The notes beneath the pieces are model-generated. The model saw nothing but the letters and a program-made list of their open reading frames with translations. It was not told the origin of the DNA and did not search any database. Position numbers and translations under genes: made by a program. 19,875 nucleotides of DNA from Planctomycetota bacterium (GTDB lineage Bacteria; Planctomycetota; Planctomycetia; Pirellulales; Pirellulaceae), in assembly GCA_026692885.1 (NCBI GenBank), contig JAPLNJ010000282.1, positions 1 through 19,875 of the forward strand, in the 5' to 3' direction. How positions within the stretch are numbered: position 1 is the stretch's first letter; the number at the start of each line of letters is the position of its first letter. Of the stretch, positions 14,502 through 19,875 are shown piece by piece.

Positions 14502-14613
14502 GTAGGGTGCATCAAGCGCCGCGCCGATGCACCGTCCCGCTGGCTGCGGATGCCGATCCACAGCCACACCGGATGCTCGTGGTGCATCGGCGCGGCGCTT
14601 GATGGCACCCTAC
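14502..14613. repeat. Large inverted repeat
   Basis: Left arm 14502-14533 and right arm 14581-14613 are complementary over about 32 bp with one single-base bulge. Arms begin GTAGGGTG and end CACCCTAC. They enclose 47 bp. No coding capacity is visible. This looks like a small non-autonomous palindromic element. Confidence 0.9.
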
Positions 14614-14626
14614 GCAGAGGCTCGCT

Positions 14627-15378
14627 TCAGCCGCCCGCCTGTCGCTGGTAGATGTCGGCGATCTCCTTTTCGGATAACGCTCGGTCGAAAAGAGCAAACT
14701 CGTCCATTCGGCCCTCGTAAGAACCGGACGAGTCTACATAGCCGGTACGCTTCCAGATCCCGATATTCACCGAGTTGTCGTCGTAGGCCCCGTGCTTGTA
14801 GACGACCGGACCGGCAGGCGTTGGATGCTACGAATCAAGCTTGCCATCGATGAAGAACCTGACTGTTTGATTTCTTCTCGTAACTCCCATGTGGCTCCAG
14901 CGAGAGTAGGGAATGGTGCCAGCGGCAAGCCTCTCGTTCGCCTGGCAGGCACTACCGGAAACATGGAACTTCAGCGTTGGTCGAAGCGGGTCCGTACGAG
15001 AATCGCGAGTGGCTGACCAATGGATTCCTCCATTCTGGCTTTCAATCGCACTTGTCGCATAGTTGACAGTCAACCAGCGCCACCGCCCGCACCCGGGTGG
15101 ATCCACGCCATGATCGTGAAATCGTTTGCCGGGTACTGCCCGTTCTCGTCCGGCAGTGTGATGTAGCTCTGGCCTTGCCCGGCGAACTCCGCCGCCTTGC
15201 CGACCTTGCCGTCGGTGAAGACCACGTTGTTCAGCAAGCCGTGGTAGTTGTGCCCGCTCAAGTCCCGGACGTACTGCTGCGAACCCTGGCTAAAGATCGT
15301 GTCGCGGTCGAAGCTGTAAGCCACCACACAGCCTGTCGGCAAAGGCAACGTAGGCGTCTTGCTGGCGGAACATCCTCA
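14627..15378 (-). pseudogene. Broken LamG (concanavalin-like) domain gene
   Basis: Conceptual translation gives one LamG_3-type domain in pieces. The first piece is PTGCVVAYSFDRD through ITLPDENGQYPANDFTIMAWIHPG (ends about 15,070). A frameshift follows. The second piece is ESQNGGIHWSATRDSRTD through RWSHMGVTRRNQTVRFFIDG. Then comes an in-frame TAG at 14,828-14,830, and the same frame continues with GPVVYKHGAYDDNSVNIG and GRMDEFALFDRALSEKEIADIY to a stop at 14,627. One frameshift plus one nonsense codon make it a pseudogene. The first piece opens just after the stop of the kinase-FGE gene, on the same strand, so it may be the lost C-terminal part of that protein or a separate carbohydrate-binding gene. 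TTG at 15,348 is the only start-like codon seen. Confidence 0.8.
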
Positions 15379-15380
15379 AT

Positions 15381-17876
15381 CTACGGATTTGCTGCCGGCG
15401 TCGCGTCGGGCAGGGTCATGGCTACGCGGAAACCCGAACTGCTGCTCCGGTAGCTGGGCGCGATTCCACTCCGGGCGGCAGAACGGGACGAGAGTGGCGA
15501 GTTACCAAAGGAACCATTCCGGTTTACGCGAACAACGCCGGTGGACGGACCGGTTGGATCATCGCTCGGCGACGTGCTGTAGTAGTTCTCGTCATACCAG
15601 TCCGCGCACCACTCCCACACGTTCCCCTGCATGTCGTACAGCCCGAACGTGTTCGGCTGAAAGCTGCCTACAGGCGCTGTGAATGCGTAGCCGTCGCTCG
15701 CGCGGATGCTGGAACCAGGCCAACGCTTGGCCTTGGCCGTCGCGTCTGGCACGTTCGCCACCTGCGCCAGGCCTTCGGGATCGTCTCCGTGGTACCAACG
15801 CGTCGCCGTGTTCGCGCGGCACGCGTACTCCCATTCGGCTTCCGTCGGCAGTCGATACGTCCCGCCTTCCTTGCGGCTGAGCCAGTCACAAAACGCCACG
15901 GCATCGCCCCAGGTCACGTTTACCACCGGATGATTGTCGGTCTGGTTCCACCCCGTGTTGCGCCATGTGTACTGCTTGCCGGACTCGTGGCCGGTGGACT
16001 CGTTGTAGCCTCGGCCGCCCCGACCGTCCCGTTCGGCTTCCGTCCGATAGTTGGCCGTCTCGACGAACTGCCGGAACTGTCCCATAGTCACTTCGTGGAT
16101 ACCGAGGTAGAACGCCTTGGTGATGCGCACACGATGCGGCGGCTGTTCACCTTTGAAGTAATCGTACTTATCAACATACGCCGGGAATGCCTTGGTCAAT
16201 TGTTCCGGCGATTCCGGGCTCCCCATCATGAACTCACCCGCGGGAATCAGGACCAGCTTCATCCCGATGCTGTTCGTGAGCGTCTCCGATGTCGGGGCAG
16301 GCTTGCCGGCCGCGATGGCGTTGTCCTGAGATAGGGGAGGTGGCGTTCCTTCCGCTGTGGTTGCATCGGATTCTTGCTGACTCACATCCACCGGCGGTAG
16401 AGCGGACGAACGGGCCGTCTCCGTGGGAGGTTGGGGACCCCCGCGGAACGGCGAGAAAATCATGACCAGCAACACCAGGATGGCCAGAACGCCTAGCGAG
16501 ACCGCGCTGGTCGGTATCCAGTTCCGACGCAGGAACTCGCCCACTTCAGCGATTGGTTCCGCCTTCGGCACGGGCCTGGGTATGCGAGGCAAAGGTGCCG
16601 GCGAAACCATCGCCGGCGAAGGCAACTCGGCCGTCCACGGGTCGTCGGTCGGGGTGAGATCCGCCAACGGATCGGCGGCAGAATCGGTGACGCCCGGACG
16701 GGGAACGTCGATCGGTGCTCGACAGACGGGACAAGGGACTTGCTTGCCATACAAGTGCGGCGCGGCCGCGAAACTCTGGCCGCAGACGCACGTCACCACC
16801 ACGGGGCCCACCGGTGCAGGCGGCTGGGGAGAAACCTTGGCCGGCACTGGTTCCGCTGGTTCCACCAGGACCGGCGGCCGATGGGCAGGCCGAGCGCCAC
16901 GCGACGGAAACAACAGTCGCTCGACGCGTTGCTGCTCTTTCGCGGCGAGACGTTGGACTTGGCCGCCGATGATGATCTCGTCCAACAGCGGGACTTGTTC
17001 CAGTTGCCCTTCGGCGGCCAGGATCAGATGCCCCGTGAGCGATTGAAGCTCCGCATCTCCCAAGTCCCACAACTGCTGCAACGTCGCCGATAACCCGGGA
17101 TTCTGGTAATCCACTTCACGAAACAACAGATTGTCGCCGTTGTCGTTCCGGCGCCACAGATCCCCACCCCCGACGATCACGCCCTGGATCGCCGTGTAGA
17201 TAGCCAAGTGCGAGAATCGGTCGATCTGGGCATTGTAGATCGCCTCCCGCAGCCGTTGCGGATGCTGATACGCCGGATGCCCCACTTCGCCCGTCCTGTA
17301 ACCGGCCAGCGCCGGCACGAACATGCCGTCGTAGTCCACCAGTTTCAGACTCAAACGGCCCGTCTCCGGCACCGGTACTAACAGCACATTCCCGTGCTGC
17401 AAGTCGCCGTGCGCCATCCCGGCCTCCTGCAATCGCGTCGCCAACCGGGGCCACAGTTCCAGCAACTGCCGCAGATTTTTCGGCCGCTCCAGATGCTTGC
17501 TGACGAATTGATTCAGACTCAGCCCTTCCACCCAACGCATCTTCAGGATCGGCGCCCACTGGTCGCCGACGCGCAGGCCAGGTTGGACGACCTGAAAGTC
17601 GACGGTGAACGGCAGGCGGGCCTGTTGCAGATACGAGCTGATTTCGCGGTAGCGTTCGCGCAGCCGCGGCGTCTCCTTGACGAAGCACTTGACGGCCCAG
17701 GTATTGCCGGATTGGGGACAATGGACCCGATAGACATCGGCGAAGCCGCCGGCCCACACCAGCGGCAGCCCGAAGGCGTTGACCGCCAGTTCCCCGCTGC
17801 GCAGTTCCTCGTCACTGACGCACTGCCGCAGGTTCTGAATCGCTTCGTTGTATTGCGTCCGTTGAGGAGCAGGCAT
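15381..17876 (-). CDS. Kinase-like / zinc-ribbon / formylglycine-generating-enzyme fusion protein
   Basis: From the ATG at 17,876 the protein has 831 residues. The frame is open to 18,008, but the extra 44 codons are encoded by an inverted repeat, so the inner start is preferred. Residue numbers here count from 17,876. The order is: kinase-like domain with WAGGFADVY, WAVK (K63), HGDLQHGN (H156, D158, N163) and VDYDG (in place of DFG); a zinc ribbon (CVCG and CPVC, about 363-385); a Pro-rich linker; one membrane segment (about 456-474); then an FGE/SUMF1-type sulfatase-modifying domain (about 536-822), with NSIGMKLVLIPAGEF, PVVNVTWGDAVAFCDWLS, RLPTEAEWEYACR and NVWEWCADWY. The kinase would be cytoplasmic and the FGE-like domain outside. 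This architecture is characteristic of planctomycetes. Whether the FGE fold is catalytic is unknown. Confidence 0.9.
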   Translation of the reverse strand: MPAPQRTQYNEAIQNLRQCVSDEELRSGELAVNAFGLPLVWAGGFADVYRVHCPQSGNTWAVKCFVKETPRLRERYREISSYLQQARLPFTVDFQVVQPGLRVGDQWAPILKMRWVEGLSLNQFVSKHLERPKNLRQLLELWPRLATRLQEAGMAHGDLQHGNVLLVPVPETGRLSLKLVDYDGMFVPALAGYRTGEVGHPAYQHPQRLREAIYNAQIDRFSHLAIYTAIQGVIVGGGDLWRRNDNGDNLLFREVDYQNPGLSATLQQLWDLGDAELQSLTGHLILAAEGQLEQVPLLDEIIIGGQVQRLAAKEQQRVERLLFPSRGARPAHRPPVLVEPAEPVPAKVSPQPPAPVGPVVVTCVCGQSFAAAPHLYGKQVPCPVCRAPIDVPRPGVTDSAADPLADLTPTDDPWTAELPSPAMVSPAPLPRIPRPVPKAEPIAEVGEFLRRNWIPTSAVSLGVLAILVLLVMIFSPFRGGPQPPTETARSSALPPVDVSQQESDATTAEGTPPPLSQDNAIAAGKPAPTSETLTNSIGMKLVLIPAGEFMMGSPESPEQLTKAFPAYVDKYDYFKGEQPPHRVRITKAFYLGIHEVTMGQFRQFVETANYRTEAERDGRGGRGYNESTGHESGKQYTWRNTGWNQTDNHPVVNVTWGDAVAFCDWLSRKEGGTYRLPTEAEWEYACRANTATRWYHGDDPEGLAQVANVPDATAKAKRWPGSSIRASDGYAFTAPVGSFQPNTFGLYDMQGNVWEWCADWYDENYYSTSPSDDPTGPSTGVVRVNRNGSFGNSPLSSRSAARSGIAPSYRSSSSGFRVAMTLPDATPAANP

Positions 17877-17931
17877 CATCGCGAATCCGTTCTTTGGGAT
17901 CGGGATGCCTTGATCGTTCCCTTGCGAAATA

Positions 17932-18030
17932 CTAGCAGGGTGGCTGGTGGCTGAGCCTAAGCGAAGCCCCAGCAACCGTGGACTGGGGCTTCGCTTAGGC
18001 TCAGCCACCAGCCACCCGTTGCCCTGCTAG
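17932..18030. repeat. Long inverted repeat with 42-bp arms
   Basis: 17938-17972 pairs perfectly with 17983-18017 (35 bp, 10-nt loop). The pairing extends outward with CTAGCAG/CTGCTAG (17932-17938 and 18024-18030) across a 6-nt bulge on one side. It lies between the oxidoreductase stop (18,118) and the kinase-FGE start. There is no T-run after it on either strand, so it is not a standard intrinsic terminator. Read-through or RNA processing effects are possible. Confidence 0.95.
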
Positions 18031-18117
18031 CCCTGACAGCATTTCACAACGTTACGATCAAGGCCCGCACGGGGAGTACCCGGGCCCGAAGCGGGCAACG
18101 ATTTGACCAGGGTTCGT

Positions 18118-19563
18118 CTAGACCTTCTCCGGCACGACAAACGGTGCGCGGTACTTGCGAGTCAGCAGCGCGTTGGCCGCGTCGTTGTTCACGAACTTCT
18201 CGGCCTGCGGGTCGAATGTCAGCGTTGGTCCCAATTGGTAGGTGGCATCGTCCAGCTTGATCTTCACCGCCTGCAGGTTCTCGCGAATCATCTCGAAGGA
18301 TTCCACCACCTGTTTGTTGTCGCCCAGGGCCTTGGTCTGCTTGTTAAACGGCACAGGCTGACCGAGCCGGTAGGAGATGTTCCCGAGATGGCACAGGGCG
18401 GCCGAGTAATGCCCGACCTCGGCGTCGCAATTGATGTCCTCCGGCTTACGACTGCGGACCGCGGCGATGAAGCTGCCGAAGGCCCCGCCCGGCGTGACCT
18501 TGGCCTCTTCGCCACCTTTTACCGGCTCCGGATCGCCGCCCTTGTTCGGATAGAACTTGCCGTCCTTAATCAGGCCTTCGGTGGTGTAGAATTCGTTGCC
18601 CACCTTGAAGGGTGGGGCACCCTCTTTGGCCACCAAGCCGCGGGTTTCAAAGACCAGCAGTGTTTCGCCAAACTCCATCACGGACAGCTGCATGTTGGGC
18701 GTCTCGCCTTGGTCCTTGCCATCCGGCAGGAAGCGTCCGCCCAACGCCCAGACCTTGGTCGGCAGGGTGGCACCCTGGATACCCCAGCGGGCGACGTCCA
18801 TCTCGTGGACGCCCTGGTTACCCACGTCACCGTTCCCGAAGTCCCAGAACCAATGCCAGTTGTAGGGGTGCAGGTTGCTGTGGAACGGCTGTTCGGAGGC
18901 GGGACCAAGCCACAGGTTGAAATCGAAATCCTTGGGCGGGTCCGTCACGGCCTTCGTCCCGATGCTCCACCGGGGTTTGCAGCAGTAGCCCTTGGAGACC
19001 AGCAGCTTGCCGTACTTGCCGGAATGGATGGCAGCCATCTGGCGCGCACGACCGCCGTCGGACCGCTGTTGCGTGCCGTGTTGCACCACGCGTTTGTACT
19101 TGCGCATGGCCTCGACGCACTGGCGGCCTTCGAAGACGTTGTGACTGATCGGCTTTTCGACGTAGACGTCCTTGCCGGCCTGGCAGGCCCAGATTGTGCA
19201 CAGCGAATGCCAGTGATTGCAGGTGGCGACGGAGATTGCGTCGAGATCTTTGTCCTCCAACGCGACCCGCAGATCCTGGACGCATTTGGGCGTGTTGCCG
19301 CCCTTCTTCTCGACTTGCTTGATGCGTGACGGGAACACGCGGCTGTCCGGATCGACCAGATAGGTCACCTGGACGCCCGGCCTGCCGGCCAGTTCGTCGA
19401 TGTGACTGGAGCCGCGGCCGTTGATGCCCACGACGGCGACACGAATTGTCTCGTTCGCGCCGAGCACCAGGCCCGAGGCCTTCGTGCCCGCGATGGTGAA
19501 CAGGGGAAATGCCGCGCCGGCGGCTGCCGTCTTAAGGAAGTCGCGACGAGTCTGTTTCGACAT
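18118..19563 (-). CDS. Tat-exported Gfo/Idh/MocA-family oxidoreductase
   Basis: The 481-residue protein begins with a twin-arginine signal, SKQTRRDFLKTAAAGAAFPL. A Rossmann NAD(P)-binding domain follows, with VVGINGRGSSH (45-54), SVATCNHWH (111-119) and the family's E136-K-P (YVEKPIS). The C-terminal half includes GNQGVHEMDVARWG, typical of the planctomycete branch of this family. Members oxidise or reduce sugars and inositols. The exported group is heavily expanded in planctomycetes, mostly without known substrates. AAGGAG lies 6 nt before the ATG. It is probably monocistronic: the next gene downstream follows a long inverted repeat. Confidence 0.95.
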   Translation of the reverse strand: MSKQTRRDFLKTAAAGAAFPLFTIAGTKASGLVLGANETIRVAVVGINGRGSSHIDELAGRPGVQVTYLVDPDSRVFPSRIKQVEKKGGNTPKCVQDLRVALEDKDLDAISVATCNHWHSLCTIWACQAGKDVYVEKPISHNVFEGRQCVEAMRKYKRVVQHGTQQRSDGGRARQMAAIHSGKYGKLLVSKGYCCKPRWSIGTKAVTDPPKDFDFNLWLGPASEQPFHSNLHPYNWHWFWDFGNGDVGNQGVHEMDVARWGIQGATLPTKVWALGGRFLPDGKDQGETPNMQLSVMEFGETLLVFETRGLVAKEGAPPFKVGNEFYTTEGLIKDGKFYPNKGGDPEPVKGGEEAKVTPGGAFGSFIAAVRSRKPEDINCDAEVGHYSAALCHLGNISYRLGQPVPFNKQTKALGDNKQVVESFEMIRENLQAVKIKLDDATYQLGPTLTFDPQAEKFVNNDAANALLTRKYRAPFVVPEKV

Positions 19564-19811
19564 GCTGTGCTCCTTGGCTGGAAACGGGGGGGAGGAAACG
19601 TCTGACCTCGTGCGTCAGGCAGGTTGCTGCAAGACGGAATTACACCATAACGCAGGAACGTTGTCCACTGTTGGCCAACCCTGCTGGCCAACCCTTGACG
19701 TTGAACCATAATTGCCAGAGAATTTCCCCAGTCTTGAAAACGACCCCGTCCAGCTTGCCTGGACGGTGAGAGAAGTCTTGTAAGCGAGATCGCGACCGAC
19801 GTTCACCGCCT
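19564..19811. other. Intergenic region upstream of the oxidoreductase
   Basis: No gene is supported. It contains TTGGCCAACCCTGCTGGCCAACCC (about 19,672-19,695), a short palindromic direct repeat, and the ribosome-binding site of the oxidoreductase. I see no convincing promoter pair. Confidence 0.55.
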
Positions 19812-19862
19812 TCCTCCCTTCCCCAGCCTGCCGCCGGAGGCGGCAGGCTGGGGAAGGGAGGG
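19812..19862. terminator. Strong GC-rich hairpin at right edge
   Basis: 19814-19835 pairs perfectly with 19839-19860 (22 bp, GGA loop), with further pairing at the base. It could end a transcript arriving from beyond the right edge, but it is followed only by GGTATTGC rather than a T-run, so a REP-type element is equally likely. Confidence 0.5.
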
Positions 19863-19875
19863 GTATTGCTGCGTT

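Noticed and set aside
14826..14832. Recoding or programmed read-through at the LamG TAG
   Set aside because: A separate frameshift in the same domain and the lack of a good start favour simple decay.
17932..18030. Intrinsic terminator for the oxidoreductase gene
   Set aside because: The stem is far longer than usual and no T-run follows on the relevant strand, so it is kept as an inverted repeat.
18103..19329. 408-codon plus-strand frame
   Set aside because: It is the shadow of the oxidoreductase gene. High GC produces long antisense frames, and no domain is recognisable.

Overview
The window looks like chromosomal DNA from a planctomycete. It is GC-rich. It carries a kinase/zinc-ribbon/formylglycine-generating-enzyme fusion protein, a LamG-domain relic, a Tat-exported Gfo/Idh/MocA oxidoreductase and many REP-like palindromes with a transposase remnant. 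All of these are common in Pirellula/Rhodopirellula-type genomes. The assignment rests on gene content and style, not on a marker gene.

Positions 1-12,300 hold a complete type I-G (formerly I-U) CRISPR-Cas locus read on the minus strand. From high to low coordinate the order is: promoter (12,258-12,285), cas3 with a C-terminal HD domain, csx17 (Cas8-like), csb1 (Cas7-like), csb2 (Cas5-Cas6 fusion), an interruption rich in REP-like palindromes that carries one small plus-strand gene (3,830-4,527), an mntA/hepT (MNT/HEPN) toxin-antitoxin pair whose HEPN reading frame runs without a stop into cas2, two back-to-back heptanucleotide tandem arrays (2,426-2,737), a cas4-cas1 fusion gene, a leader with its own promoter (311-491), and a CRISPR array with 36-nt repeats that runs off the left edge. 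The effector half (cas3-csx17-csb1-csb2) is tightly packed. The adaptation half (cas2, cas4-cas1) is separated from it and physically linked to the toxin-antitoxin pair.

Positions 12,292-13,162 hold a small conserved-looking minus-strand gene, a divergent small protein-kinase-fold gene on the plus strand, and immediately after it a diverged two-repeat CRISPR mini-array in the opposite orientation. The cas locus is therefore bracketed by inverted CRISPR repeats. Positions 13,163-14,626 are repeat-dominated: palindromes, a transposase C-terminal fragment, a 175-bp duplicated REP composite and a large inverted repeat.

Positions 14,627-18,030 carry a broken LamG gene downstream of the large kinase-FGE gene, which is itself preceded by a 42-bp-arm inverted repeat. 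Positions 18,118-19,563 encode the oxidoreductase, and the right edge is non-coding with a strong hairpin.

The most interesting points are the HEPN-Cas2 continuous reading frame inside the adaptation operon, an apparent relic of a second csb2 3' end next to mntA, the heptamer array that abuts the cas4-cas1 start codon, and the inverted mini-array whose repeat stems are kept despite sequence divergence.
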